Positions 22,450-44,862 of a DNA stretch of 64,000 nt are shown here, one piece after another. Below the pieces are notes generated by a model, which saw only the letters and a program-made list of their open reading frames with translations, was not told where the DNA came from and did no database searches. The position numbers and the translations under genes were made by a program. This DNA comes from Xiphydria camelus (lineage: Eukaryota; Arthropoda; Insecta; Hymenoptera; Xiphydriidae), in contig OY783201.1 of the NCBI GenBank assembly GCA_963678675.1, positions 10,001 to 74,000 of the forward strand, read 5' to 3'. The number at the start of each line of letters is the position of its first letter. Position 1 is the stretch's first letter.

Positions 22450-23261
22450 TATATCGTCCAAGCTTATTTCTAATAGGTTAAGAGGGAAGAAAAACCACCG
22501 CAAAAGAATTCGAAAACCGACCACGAAGAACAATAGAGACCGTGCACCATGTTACGTCCTTAGCTCCCCGGCGGGCGTCGCGGCGCTGGAGTCCGTTGCT
22601 CCGCCAAAACACTAACGTGCAACCTCGTCCGTGGATGATCGGCAGAAGGAAAAGAAAGAAACGAAAGGGTTTATAAAAGAAAGAGAAACGTCTTTATTTA
22701 CCAGCTCGGAACGACTTTAGCCTGTCCTCAATCTTAGCGTCTAGCTGCGGCTCTGATTATCAACGACTGACTTCGACTACGGATCGCAAAGAACTCTATG
22801 AGTACCGACGACTGGTTTCGCCTACTGATCGCAAAAGACTGAGAGCTACTCTACTCGGTCTTCTCTAGTTCTCTCTAGAGACGCGGAGTCCACCCCCTGT
22901 ATTTCCTCGTACTTGCACTAGCTTACTTCTATCACAAAAAAGAACATAAGGTATAGGCGAGCGAGGAAGGAAGGGGCGATTTTCGTCTATCCTACATTTC
23001 TTCCTCCGACGTTTCAAGTCCCTCCCGGCGTCGCCCGTAAGGGGGATCCTGTCCAATCGGGGTGAGTTCTCGCGACGGGGTGTTTCCTCGAGGACGGAGG
23101 CTTCGGGTGTCCATAACGTCTTCCAGATGCGTCGATGCTTCTTTCTTCGGATGCACGCGTCCTGCGTTGGCGAGAGAGTTTTCCGCGAAGGGGCTAAAAA
23201 ATGGGTTTATGGCCTCTCGTTGTTCTCGAGCCGTGAGAAAGTTGCAGCGTCCGCTCTCCTC
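22450..23261. other. Repeat-derived, non-coding DNA
   Basis: GC-rich, no exon. GGAGTCCGTTGCTCC and the CTTTATTTACCAGCTCGG words near 22580 and 22692 loosely recall the segment at 7710-7790 of dispersed repeat A, which suggests a diverged LTR-like relic. This is weak. Confidence 0.35.
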
Positions 23262-23462
23262 TTACCTACCCTATCTCATCCCTCGAGTGACCATTACTCT
23301 ACAGGAGTGTACGCGAAGAAAAAGGCGATATGCTAATAGCGCGTCTTAAACGAAGCGTCCTTTGAACAGCCCGCGTTCTATAGCGGAAAATATGGCGGTT
23401 GTCGTTTCATATAGACTTGTTCAAAGGACTATCGCTCTATGAAAATGTGACATAACGTCACA
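23262..23462 (+). mobile_element. Dispersed repeat (second copy of 7246-7462)
   Basis: Same orientation and same right-hand end (GTGACATAACGTCACA) as 7246-7462. Shared words: CATCCCTCGAGTGACC, AACAGCCCGCGTTCTATAGC, TAGACTTGT-CAAAG. Confidence 0.7.
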
Positions 23463-23482
23463 TTTGTTCATGACATAACAAT

Positions 23483-23594
23483 GACATAACAGACCAATCA
23501 GAAATATCATTCTTACGGAATTATTCTTAAACAGGCTTTCTGATTGGTCAATCCTTACTGTTACTGCTTACGTTTTTTCACGTGTGATGGCCTT
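23483..23594. mobile_element. Truncated MITE, AAGGCCATCACACGTG family
   Basis: Right-hand two thirds of the 152-bp palindrome whose full copy is at 31095-31246. It has CCTTACTGTTACTGCTTACG and TTTTTTCACGTGTGATGGCC but lacks the outer left arm. Confidence 0.8.
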
Positions 23595-23778
23595 TAGCGA
23601 GATCTTCCCGGTCTTCACGTACCTAGGTATACCTACAGGCCCTTGCACACTGGACACGTCAAGCGCCAAGCGTCCAGCAGCAACCAATGAGCGCAGAGAC
23701 ATTTCGTACGTGACGCTTGACGCTTCCCAAAAATTGAACGGTGTTGGATTTTGGGCTAGCAGCGAGCAGCGGCCTAGT

Positions 23779-23994
23779 TACACCCGTGCTCACAGATCCT
23801 GTCGCTGGTGACTTTTTTAAATGTTATTTTTAAACGTACTAACCAATGAACAATTAACTCTCATATCCTCATTATCTACGGTGGCGTCTACTCTCGTTAA
23901 TGAAAATAAGAGTATTATTAATCATTGGTTAGTACGTTTAAAAATAACATTTAAAAAAGTCACCAGCGACAGAATCCGTGAGCATGGGGGTGTA
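23779..23994. mobile_element. TACACCC-family palindromic MITE, copy 1
   Basis: Ends TACACCCGTGCTCACAGAT and ATCCGTGAGCATGGGGGTGTA; arms carry GTCGCTGGTGACTTTTTTAA and AACGTACTAACCAATGA. Flanking TA on both sides. Members of the same family lie at 25299-25752, 61403-61620 (diverged) and 62367-62588. Confidence 0.85.
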
Positions 23995-24157
23995 CAAACT
24001 AGCCTAACCTCGCATTTGGTTCAGATTGGATTTGATATTTTACGTCGATTAACATTTCATGTGTAAAAATGGAAAAAGAACAATCAGCGATGGAGATATA
24101 AAATTGCCAAAATGATTAATTTTCGTTTCCATGCGAAGTGATCTACCTTGGATGAAG

Positions 24158-24446
24158 TACCGTATGTCCGCGATCATTTGAACCATAGGAAAATTGCGAG
24201 TTTTGCATGAGCACCTCTTTGGGTCTCCTCGTCCAATAGAATCACCGGAGAAGCGTGAATGCGCATGCGTAGTCATCCGCGAGTATGGCGTGTCAGCAAG
24301 TTCAAATCGGTTATCGATCACTCGCGGATGACTACGCATGCGCATTCACGCTTCTCCGGCGATTCTATTAGACGAGGAAACCCAAAGGGGTGCTCATGCA
24401 AAACTCGCAATTTTCCTATGGTTCAAATGATCGCGGACATACGGTA
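24158..24446. mobile_element. 320-bp palindrome family, copy 2 (shortened)
   Basis: Same ends as 8964-9283 (TACCGTATGTCCGCGATC and complement) but 289 bp, because about 30 bp are lost around the centre and one arm. Confidence 0.9.
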
Positions 24447-24452
24447 CATAGG

Positions 24453-24772
24453 TACCGTATGTCCGCGATCATTTGAACCATAGGAAAATTGCGAGTTTTG
24501 CATGAGCACCTCTTTGGGTCTCCTCGTCCAATAGAATCACCGGAGAAGCGTGAATGCGCATGCGTAGTCATCCGCGAGTGTGGCATCGTCAGCAAGTTCA
24601 GATCGATTATTTCGATAACCGATCTGAACTTGCTGACGACGCCACACTCGCGGATGACTACGCATGCGCATTCACGCTTCTCCGGTGATTCTATTGGACA
24701 AGGAGACCCAAAGGGGTGCTCATGCAAAACTAGCAATTTTCCTATGGTTCAAATGATCGCGGACATACGGTA
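24453..24772. mobile_element. 320-bp palindrome family, copy 3
   Basis: Full-length, 320 bp. Separated from copy 2 by six bases (CATAGG). Very close to copy 1 at 8964-9283. Confidence 0.92.
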
Positions 24773-24793
24773 CATTACGAAAATGTCAAGGTG

Positions 24794-25113
24794 TACCGTA
24801 TGTCCGCGATCATTTGAACCATAGGAAAATTGCGAGTTTTGCATGAGCACCCCTTTGGGTCTCCTCGTCCAATAGAATCACCGGAGAAGCGTGAATACGC
24901 ATGCGTAGTCATCCGCGAGTGTGGCGTCGTCAACAAGTTCAGATCGATTATTTCGATAACCGATCTGAACTTGTTGACGACGCCACACTCGCGGATGACT
25001 ACGCATGCGCATTCACGCTTCTCCGGTGATTCTATTGGACGAGGAGACCCAAAGGGGTGCTCATGCAAAACTCGCAATTTTCCTATGGTTCAATTGATCG
25101 CGGACATACGGTA
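24794..25113. mobile_element. 320-bp palindrome family, copy 4
   Basis: Full-length, 320 bp, 21 bases after copy 3. Matched changes in both arms (CAACAAGTTC opposite GAACTTGTTG, where copies 1 and 3 have CAGCAAGTTC) show that the two arms are kept identical within a copy. Confidence 0.92.
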
Positions 25114-25298
25114 GTTTTGGCACGCTGAAGCGATCAGTGTGAATGGTCACCAATCCAAGCAGCAAGCGCTCTCGCTGCTCGACGCTTGGCGCGTCCAGTG
25201 TGCAAGGGCCTTTACGTAAATAGGTATTATAAGAAGAAATCCAGCAGGAGCAAATTTTCTGCTGAGCAAAGGTCGCTGATTACATATCTCACACTAGA

Positions 25299-25752
25299 TA
25301 CACCCGGGTTCACGGACTCTGAACATAATGACTTTTCAAAATGTCATATTTAAATATATTAACCAATGAATAATTAATTATCATGCTTTCATTAGCCAGG
25401 GCAAAGGCCGCATTAGCTAATGAAAGTATGAGATTTAATTGCTAATTGGCTGTTACGTTTAAAAATTACATTTTGAAAAGTCACTATGACTACGTCTCCA
25501 CTGTAGGGTTAAATCCGAGATTTAGTAATTCTCGTATTATTCAATCTCAAATATTTCACTGGCGGAGATACCTCTCGGATTAATAAGTCTAATCCTACCA
25601 AATTAGCAGCATTAGACTTATTAATCCGATATAATCCTAACCTAGATATCTGCGGTGGAGACAAAAAGTCTCTATAAGAGGATTTCTAAATCTCGGATTT
25701 AACGCTACGGTGGAGACGTAGTCTATGTTCAGAATCCGTGAACCCGGGTGTA
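25299..25752. mobile_element. TACACCC-family palindrome, copy 2, split by another MITE
   Basis: Ends TACACCCGGGTTCACGGA and TCCGTGAACCCGGGTGTA. Arms carry ATGACTTTTCAAAATGTCAT and AACCAATGAATAATTAAT. The right arm is interrupted by the element at 25489-25722. Confidence 0.88.
25489..25722. mobile_element. 234-bp MITE nested in 25299-25752, with CTATG duplication
   Basis: Inverted ends ACTACGTCTCCAC and GTGGAGACGTAGT. It is flanked by CTATG at 25484-25488 and 25723-25727, which reads as a 5-bp target duplication: removing the element and one CTATG restores the arm of the host palindrome. Inner pairs (AAATCCGAGATTTAG, TTAATAAGTCTAATCC) extend the hairpin. Non-coding. Confidence 0.85.
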
Positions 25753-26534
25753 TACCTATACCTCATCTCCACGCCATATAGAACGCCATCTATAAGCTCC
25801 ACATTTTGGTGGTCGAGGAAGTAAACTAGCGCCACCGAGCCGAAAACACCCTTATTTACCGCCTGATTTGAAATAGGTACCTATATATATAGGTATTAAT
25901 ACGTGGCAGGAGTCAAGAATGAAAATATAACTTTAATTTATGAATCTGTATGTAGTGAAGTGAATTGGAATAAAAAATTTAATATAAACTTTGTTTTGCA
26001 AGTCCACACGGCTTTCAATTCTATTTATCTCGTACATAATGCATATTATCAAAAAAACATTCACGCGTATTATATGTCCCCCTCGGCACCGGATAATTTT
26101 TATTCGAGCAATTTCCTCGCGAATTAACAAATAACGGAAATAAATCGATGCGTCCTTTGGACCCTGTGTGACAGCCATGCATCGTTGTAAAAGATGCCGA
26201 CACGCGCCGCGGTTTCATGCATTTTGGACAACAATGTTCGAGAGTATGTACTACACACACACATATCGACCAGCAGTTAAGCGGTCGAACTACATCGTGA
26301 AATTTAGGAATAAAGATATCCACAGATTCTGCGCACACCTCGATAATACAAAATTGAATGCTTCGTACTCCAATTAAAATGTACACAATTTTTATGAAAT
26401 AGCATTACGATCGAGGTGAAGATCAGAAATTGCGCAACAGCACCAGGGCCAAACCGAAACTATCGGACAATTAGAACTTGTGGTATTTCAACGGAGCGTT
26501 GACGAAACGATTAATACTTCGATTACCAATCTTA
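25753..26534. other. AT-rich spacer before the KLHDC4 3' end
   Basis: No exon found; small open frames here have no family features. The part near 26380-26534 probably includes the KLHDC4 3' UTR (minus strand). Confidence 0.5.
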
Positions 26535-29741
<3,207 letters not shown>

Positions 29742-29929
29742 TACGTCCTTGTCCAATATTTTGTAGAATATGGTACGCCTCAAAGCCTCAAATATCCGCA
29801 CGCGCGTACCTACTTTACTTACCACTTTTCACCAACGAGCCCCAATATGGGACCGTGCAACTGCAACCTATTCGCGAATAGCAAATATTGTGGCGCCGCG
29901 CCGTGGTCAGCCTCGGAAACACTCTAAGA

Positions 29930-30180
29930 GATTTTAGTTTCTATAAGGTAGTCTTGTTGGCATTTGTAAAAAATGGAAAAAAACGCAATAAAAAGTATTG
30001 CGTTGTCCCTCAGTCTGGAAATATAAAAACAGACAGTTTAAGTTTTCATATGTTTCCATCTAATGCACAATTGAGAAGAAATGGTTGAATAATTTAGAAA
30101 TGAAGATATACACGACGTGCATGAAAGTGTGCAGTGACTACTTTAAATTTGATAATTTTCATTATGGTGGTAAGAAATTA
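29930..30180 (+). pseudogene. Decayed THAP zinc-finger fragment
   Basis: KYCVVPQSGNIKTDSLSFH and MFPSNAQLRR resemble a THAP (C2CH) DNA-binding domain. The frame shifts by one base after LRR; the next frame continues KWLNNLEMKIYTTCMKVCSD and YFKFDNFHYGG, then a GT. The second zinc cysteine is Ser (CVVPQS) and the ligand histidine is Tyr (CSDYF), so two of the four ligands are gone. THAP domains occur in P-element-type transposases and in host genes derived from them. Confidence 0.6.
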
Positions 30181-30364
30181 CTTCCCTTGCTGTAGAAAAA
30201 GTAAAGTATTAAGTATTAACCTTAAAACATTAATGGTTAGGACAGCATACAATGAGAAAAAAATGAAAATATCTGTTATCACTGGAACTGCTGCAGCTTC
30301 AGTTCCCACATTTTCAACTTTTTGCAATACTTCCAATGATGTATTTCTCGAGCAAGATTTATGA

Positions 30365-30600
30365 ATTGCCGCCTCGCTATCAGACGCCCCTGCCAATAAA
30401 ATGCGTAGAAATACTTTTTTGTCGGCTTCTGTTAAATCAGTACGCATAGTACAAATTTCCTCTAAATGTATGCTATGACAGGATTCCTCCAGCAGTTTTG
30501 GCACTGTAATGGCGTCGACAACTTGTTTTTTTAATATCCCCCATTTTTGCGTCACATCAGTGCAACTTAATTGATCTAGGGTGTCCAGTCTTATTCTGTT
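30365..30600 (-). CDS. Unidentified open segment beside the THAP fragment
   Basis: Minus-strand open reading, with segments such as WGILKKQVVDAITVPKLLE and TRTDLTEADKKV-like TMRTDLTEADKKVFLRILLA. Composition is protein-like, but I do not recognise a family. No clear start or splice partner. It could be part of a decayed mobile-element gene. The reading stays open past 30365 toward 30178, where it overlaps the opposite-strand THAP remnant and is less convincing. Confidence 0.25.
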
Positions 30601-30650
30601 TTAAATAAATCAGTGAAATCAAATTTACGTATAATAATTATTGGGATATG

Positions 30651-31029
30651 TACCGTATGTATCATGCCAAATTAAACAAGCAGATATACCGACATTGCCG
30701 AAACTTTACCGACGGTCAAGAATTTTATAGTTAGAGTTGGCTTGAGAAGAGTGCGCTGTGTGTGCTGCGTGAGAGCGAAAAGTGTCAAACGTCTGATTTC
30801 CCGATAGCTGTTAATTCAAGAGATCGAAGTGTTTCGTCTATTATTCAATACTTCGATTTTCCGAATTGACAGCTATCGGGAAATCAGACGTTTGACACTT
30901 TTCGCTCTCGCGCAGCACACACCGCGCACTCTTCTGAAGCCAACTCTAACTATAAAATTCTTGACCGTCGGTAAAGTTTCGGCAATGTCGGTATATCTGC
31001 GTGTTTAATTTGGGATGATACATACGGTA
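30651..31029. mobile_element. 379-bp palindromic MITE
   Basis: Ends TACCGTATGTATCATGCCAA and ATGATACATACGGTA. Arms carry GATATACCGACATTGCCGAA, CTTTACCGACGGTCAAGAA and GACGTTTGACACTTTTCGCT-type words, centred near 30840. The terminal ten bases, TACCGTATGT, are the same as in the 320-bp family, but the rest differs. Confidence 0.88.
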
Positions 31030-31094
31030 GGTATACCTACCTATAGGAAACGTGTGAGTGCGAGTGAGAACATCGATTAACCCGGGTGAACGCA

Positions 31095-31246
31095 TAAAGG
31101 CCATCACACGTGAAAAAACGTAAGCAGTAACAGTAAGGATTGACCAATCAGAAAGCCTGTTTAAGCATAATTCCGTAAGAATTATATTTCTGATTGGTCA
31201 ATCCTTACTGTTACTGCTTACGTTTTTTCACGTGTGATGGCCTTAA
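31095..31246. mobile_element. 152-bp palindromic MITE, AAGGCCATCACACGTG family
   Basis: Ends TAAAGGCCATCACACGTG and CACGTGTGATGGCCTTAA; arms include AACGTAAGCAGTAACAGTAA and GATTGACCAATCAGAAA. A truncated copy lies at 23483-23594. Confidence 0.88.
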
Positions 31247-31278
31247 GAGTTTTTTTGTCCCATTCTCGAAAACACACG

Positions 31279-31449
31279 GTAGCAATCTTATGAGTGTGTA
31301 TGTATGTACATACGAGAGAGCCACGTGACGAGTGCATAAGAATCTCTCTGTCGCACAAACTCCAATCTGGACAAGTTTAGAGAAATGTGCGACAGAGAGA
31401 TTCTTATGCACTCGCCACATGTTCTCTCTCGCACTCGCATGATTGCTAC
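31279..31449. mobile_element. Palindromic MITE upstream of Abl
   Basis: Arms GTAGCAATCTTATGAGTG and CTCGCATGATTGCTAC, inner pair GAGTGCATAAGAATCTCTCT and GAGAGATTCTTATGCACTC; about 171 bp. Confidence 0.75.
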
Positions 31450-31559
31450 TTGTACTTAGCTCGTGTAACTGCAGCAAACGAATGAGCCGAATGAGGCTTT
31501 ACACATTCAAATTTGACCCGTCCAATTTACGAACACGCACACAAAGAAAAGACTCGATT

Positions 31560-31686
31560 TGGGGTGCTTTCCATTTACGACACAAACCGACACTGTGTCG
31601 CACTTTCCATTGCAACAGACCAATGATCTTATCAGGCTCTAAGAGAATGTACGGCACAGTGTAAACTCGTAAAATGGAAACGGGCG
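31560..31686. repeat. Degenerate inverted repeat, GGGTGCTTTCCATTT type
   Basis: The left end GGGTGCTTTCCATTTACGAC matches the palindrome at 48966-49096. The right arm here is decayed (CACAGTGTAAACTCG, AATGGAAA). It sits about 300 bases before the Abl start codon. Confidence 0.45.
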
Positions 31687-31989
31687 GTAAATGCAAGCGA
31701 TGTAAACCTGCCCATGTCGTGCTGCCGCACAGTAATGCACCGACAAACTAAATAATCGACGTCAAAGCTGTCAAATATGGCGAGAGCAATCAAGTGTGAT
31801 TGACATGTAAAAATGTGAAAAGAAGCCGTCACACAGTGGTTTGTGGTATGAAAAAGCACCGGTACTGTGCTCGATAGGACGTACGATGCACAAGCCGAAC
31901 TGTGCGCCGGAAGTGGTCGTGTGAAGCACTTGGTCCTCGGCGTGAGTGAGGCCGGGCGGAATATAAGGGCATGTGTTAATCGGGGTACG

Positions 31990-40430
<8,441 letters not shown>

Positions 40431-42811
40431 AGACGGCGACGACCACGACGATGAAATCAAAACAGAGACGTATTTCAATTTGTTTTCCCCCTTAATCCGT
40501 TCTGGTAGGATCGAAAGGTATGGTTTAACTAACTTCAGGGCGTACATATGGATATATCTAAGTGTGTGTGTCACTGGTGAGGCTACGCGAGGGCGGAATG
40601 ATGTTTCCCTTCACATAATCACCACAGATAACGCGTCAACGACGACATCGAGCGCGGGTTGCGTGTAGAGAGAGAGAGAGAGAGAGAGAGAGAGGTCTTT
40701 TGAACGGTATTAATTTTTCAGGGGCATGATTATTCTACAAGTATCATTCCTCGTATGAGGGACGAAAAAGAAACACGTCAAGTATTTTTGCGGTTGCGAG
40801 TTAAAATATCGAAAAGCCAAAGTTACTCGGACGCCAGCGAACCTCTCCGGATATCCAATATCGATTTCTTTCGCAAAGCCTCCCCTCCGTCGTTCCCTGT
40901 TTGCTCGAGATAAGACATCTCTAAACATTTGGATTACTTCACGAGTGTTTCGATAGTCGACTCAAGTGTTATCCAAAGCCGGGTACCATTGGAAATTATT
41001 GTGGATCACAGCAATTGCTCGTCCGGTCGATACGTATTGCTCGCGTGCGCTTGGACTCCGATGTGAGCTTGAAAGTATACGCGAACAGATTCAACTTTTC
41101 GACACAAACTATGTATATTATAAAAATAATGGCGAATGTGGTAGTTACGGCGACAGTACGCGGGATCAGTTCAGTGCTGCGAGAAGACCGCGGTGTATCT
41201 CGAGCAATTTTTCGACCGTGTTTTCTATCGGGATGTCGGTTCAGTAATCGTACCGTTTCTTTTTCTCGTCGGTCTACGGTTACCGAGAAATCAAAATCTC
41301 CTCGTTTCTCACTCTACTCTCGCCATAAATTTTATACGCATCAATCGTGCAAATGTTCCGTTATTGTCCAAGATGATTTAAAAACTACCGCATATGGTGG
41401 TACAACTCTCGAGGTAGTCTTTCGTTCGAAAGGGATAACCGCGATTCCCGATTATTAAGTCTCGAAATACATAATCCCGAGTTCGTTGAACACCTCCATC
41501 TTGGTATCACAAAAATCGGTCAACCGTTTCGAATGGTAGTAATAAAATTAACATTCTCTCTGGAAGCACATTTCGGTATACGATTTTTTCATCTAAGTAA
41601 TCAATTTGATAATGCTCGATGATTACTTTCCGATTAAGACGTCTATCTATCCACACACGTCACCCCATTTTACATGTAATTTTATACACATCATGAATAT
41701 TGCTTAGTATACGTAATATACGCGAGATTGTAGACTAGTAGAATTATAAATACGAAAGTTACTGATAAGCCATTTTATGTGTACCACATGGGATAATATA
41801 ACAATTTTGTATTTGTATAGAACGAGTTGTATAACAGCTATATCGATCATATGCCCGCGTATCCTACGAATTATTCAAGACAGAATAGATCAAGCGTCAT
41901 CGTTTTGAGTATAAAGTGTCGTGCGCTTTGTTTTGCATCGAAAGGAAATACAAACGACGCGACAGTTCTTCAAAAATTGCGGTGTTTAATTAAGCGAGCA
42001 GTTTTGAAAGCTCTCGTGGAATGCAGCGACGTCCAATTATTCGTGGTGTTTCGAGAAACAAGGAACCAACACAACTGTACGCGGAACATACATACCGAAT
42101 TGTGCGTATACACGATTGTGATGCTATCCCACGGGAGTTTTCAAATATGCAACTTTCCATTTAAGATTATAGGTACGCTTGAAATTAAAGATATAGTAGA
42201 ACTGAAATTGTCGGTCACCGAAGGTATTCTCACTTCTCACGACACTGCCTACATTATGCGTTTACGGCTAAGTAGTGCGTCGAATTTATTAATAATTTTA
42301 ATACTATAAACGGCAAATTCCGTCTCGGTCTACGCCCCACCCATTAACCCTCTCTCAGTTTTAATATATTATTTATATCTGTGATAAGCAGACATATATA
42401 GGTACGTATATTTCAACTCGTTTTCTTCCCTCTATTGGAAAATTATGTACTCCGCTCAACTGTCCGAAAAGGAAGAAGGAAACGAGTCGTGTCGAAACCG
42501 ATCGTCGATTCTTAGTCATTAAAATTTCACTTATTTGAAAAGAAATTTATATTATCGCGAGAGAAGCGAAAAATCAGTGTTTTATATGATATGTATTATA
42601 GTAATTTTATAATTATTTATAATTGTATTTATTTCCTAATTTTCAATTGTAAAGTTATTCCTCTTAAATAGCTGACCAATACATCGATCCACCGATACGA
42701 CGTTTTAATATTGCTTTATATATTGGTATGAGAGATTGAGAATAAAAATACTTATCAAATTACGCGTGTTTTTAATTGGCAGGGATCGTCTGCTCTTTGC
42801 AAGCGATGGAA
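40431..42811. other. Abl 3' UTR and convergent intergenic region
   Basis: Follows the Abl stop codon and ends at the NXT1 stop codon on the other strand. It includes a (GA)n run near 40670-40694 and grows AT-rich toward 42700; AATAAA at 42741 (plus strand) is a candidate Abl poly(A) signal. A 160-codon open frame at 41827-42309 has no recognisable family feature. I see no other gene. Confidence 0.5.
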
Positions 42812-44260
42812 TCAATTTGAAGCATCTGGCGCTTCTTGTGCCCTGAAGCAGTCGCTAACTATTTTCCATTTGTCGCCAACTGCCGTAATCAAGAAGTTCT
42901 GATTGAATAGCTTTGAGGGTTTATCTTGATACTTGACCTGTCCACTGACTTTTACGAGAAATGTCAATTGATTGGCTACCGCAGGGCCTATAAGTCGATG
43001 TAGAATAAAGGTGATTATACTGGAATTCACGTCAATATATCGTACCCTTGCTTCAAAAATGACACAACTCAAAATTGGAATTTTCCCAAGGGACGACTCT
43101 AAAAGATGAATTATTATATTATACGAGCGTTGACCATTTGCCGCCAGATTATGATAATTATCATAGAATTTTCATGATAATTATCATAATCTGGCAGCAA
43201 GTGGTCGACGCTCGTATAATATAATAATTCATCTTTTAGAGTCGCCCCTTGGGAAAATTCCAATCTTGAATTGTGTCATTTTTTAAGCAAGAGTGCAATA
43301 TCGTCCCTCCAATGCCAAAATCACGAATGTACAAATTTGCAATTTTGAGAAACTCCAATTTAAAAATGTTTGGATAAACACAAAAAATATAATTATACGA
43401 CAGTGCTCTAAAAAATAAGGGTTATATTTTGTGTTTATCCAAACCATTTAAATTGGAGTTCCTCAAAACTGCACATTTGCACATTCGTAATTTTGGCATT
43501 GGAGGGACGATATCGGGAACGACAAATTGTATCTACCTGTAATTGGCTGCGCATCTAATGTCGCGATGGTGTGGTCCGACGCTGGAAGGTCGACCCAAAA
43601 TTTTTGAATGCGATCCTTACCCTCTATTCCGTTTCCATTCCATATTAAAACTGCCGAGTCCAGGTATAGCCTTGATATCAACTGAAATAAATTTGCCGAA
43701 TACATGCTGCTACTACATCTTCATGAAGGGAGGGAGAAGGTCGTGCTGCCATGCTAATAAAACGTTGAATCAAATCACTCACGTGTCTCCGCTTGTCCAA
43801 GCTCTCATAATACAATTTACTAAATTCTTCGGCGGTACGGCAGGCATGATCAATTTTTGCTTTTAGATCCTACGAAACCGTGATCGCGAAAAATGTTAAA
43901 ATATTGACAAGTTCGAGGAATATGATATTGATGCGTCGCAACGTAACATCATCTTTGCGTGTAATTTATAATTATTTATATGTAGATTTAACGGTGTCAA
44001 CAACGAGGGTATAGCTGACGTGCGAGAAACTTTGAAAGAGTTGTATAACAAAGAGAACAAAAAAACTGTTCAATCCATCTTTCCATTGTCCGCAAAATAG
44101 ATTGAACAGCAATTTGTTTAAGGTTATCCCGGCAAACGAATCATTCCAACGCATCCATATTAAGCGAAAATGACGATACATCTGTCATAAAAATTTCTTG
44201 CACGTTTAAAGCACATTCAAGGTTAATTACGAAAGAAAATGGATGACATACCTGTTCCAT
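42812..44260 (-). CDS. Nxt1: NTF2-related export protein 1 (NXT1 / p15)
   Basis: Small NTF2-fold partner of NXF1 (TAP/small bristles); the heterodimer carries mRNA through nuclear pores. Exons in order: 44252-44260, 43783-43869, 43537-43681, 42812-42987; phases close to 138 residues (human 140). Family segments are DLKAKIDHACRTAEEFSKLY, YESLDKRRHLISRLYLD, VLIWNGNGIEGKDRIQKFW, LPASDHTIATLDAQPI, VSGQVKYQDKPSKLFNQNF and GDKWKIVSDCFRAQEA, covering the full NTF2 fold. The first coding exon is only nine bases (Met-Glu-Gln); it fits by splice sites and phase, but a different upstream start remains possible. Intron 3 holds two palindromic elements. Confidence 0.93.
43034..43300. mobile_element. Palindromic MITE in NXT1 intron 3 (first)
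   Basis: Arms ACCCTTGCTTCAAAAATGAC with GTCATTTTTTAAGCAAGAGT, and ACTCTAAAAGATGAATTATT with AATAATTCATCTTTTAGAGT; centre CATAGAATTTTCATG near 43165. About 267 bp. Confidence 0.85.
43301..43517. mobile_element. Palindromic MITE in NXT1 intron 3 (second)
   Basis: Arms CGTCCCTCCAATGCCAAAAT and TTTTGGCATTGGAGGGACG, then AAACTCCAATTTAAA with TTTAAATTGGAGTT; centre near 43400. About 217 bp, directly abutting the first, with ATATCG words at both outer ends and at the junction. It ends only about 20 bases from the exon 3 donor site. Confidence 0.85.
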
Positions 44261-44862
44261 GTTTTACCATAATATCAACAAATCCGACGGTATTGTATTA
44301 CATAGGTATATATAGGTATAGGAGATACAAAAAGTAGGATTCAAATCTCAACAAACAGCATACTACCTACACTTTGTAGATGGAGAATGCCGTGACAAAA
44401 TTAGAGCGTCCGATCGTCGCTCTATGTACACGCGCCTTGAACAAAAATGAGCAAGTAGGTAGGTACACCCACCCTCGAGCTCAGAGCCTCGATTCTCGAA
44501 CTCATACGAAAAACTTTCGCGAATAGGGCGATTGGGTAACTGCACAAAACAGATAGAGTGCCATCTGTGGCACGCACCAAGCATTAAGCAGATGCCCGTG
44601 GTATAAGCGCTGTTTACACGTTATTTTGGATAATAATTGAAGTGTTTTACCTATGAGATTTAATCAACATGGCCTCAATTATAATAGAATGTTGATTTCA
44701 AAGCATTCAAATAAATTCTTTCCGTGGAAAATCGTTATCAAAAGGTAAATACAAGCAGCGCCACCAAGCTGGGTTTCTTGGCGAAACTTGGATGTACATT
44801 CTCTATATGTACACGTGTAACACAAACAAAAGCTACGTTTGTGGATATACGAATATACGAGC
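44261..44862. other. NXT1 upstream region, nothing recognised
   Basis: AT-rich with short TAGGTA words. The segment at 44488-44530 carries the TCGAACTCATACGAAAAACTTTCG word, shared with the MITE at 44985, as a solitary arm. Confidence 0.45.

Larger units (their letters stand above)
23638..25211. mobile_element. Fold-back host element carrying four nested palindromes
   Basis: Ends GGCCCTTGCACACTGGAC and GTCCAGTGTGCAAGGGCC are inverted, with CGCCAAGCGTC-AGCAG words behind them. Between the ends lie one TACACCC palindrome (23779-23994) and three 290-320-bp palindromes (24158-25113). Without these, the host would be only about 400 bp. No coding sequence. Confidence 0.7.

Noticed and set aside
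24158..25114. Several 74-111-codon frames with the same MRVLHEHPFGSPRP-like start
   Set aside because: They are readings through the 320-bp palindrome, equal on both strands because of symmetry.
25815..25835. Further CTCF-like site (AGCGCCACC words, also near 44760)
   Set aside because: They match only part of the consensus; the essential A at the centre is missing.
41827..42309. 160-codon plus-strand frame after Abl
   Set aside because: No domain or splice pattern; lies in the AT-rich Abl 3' region.
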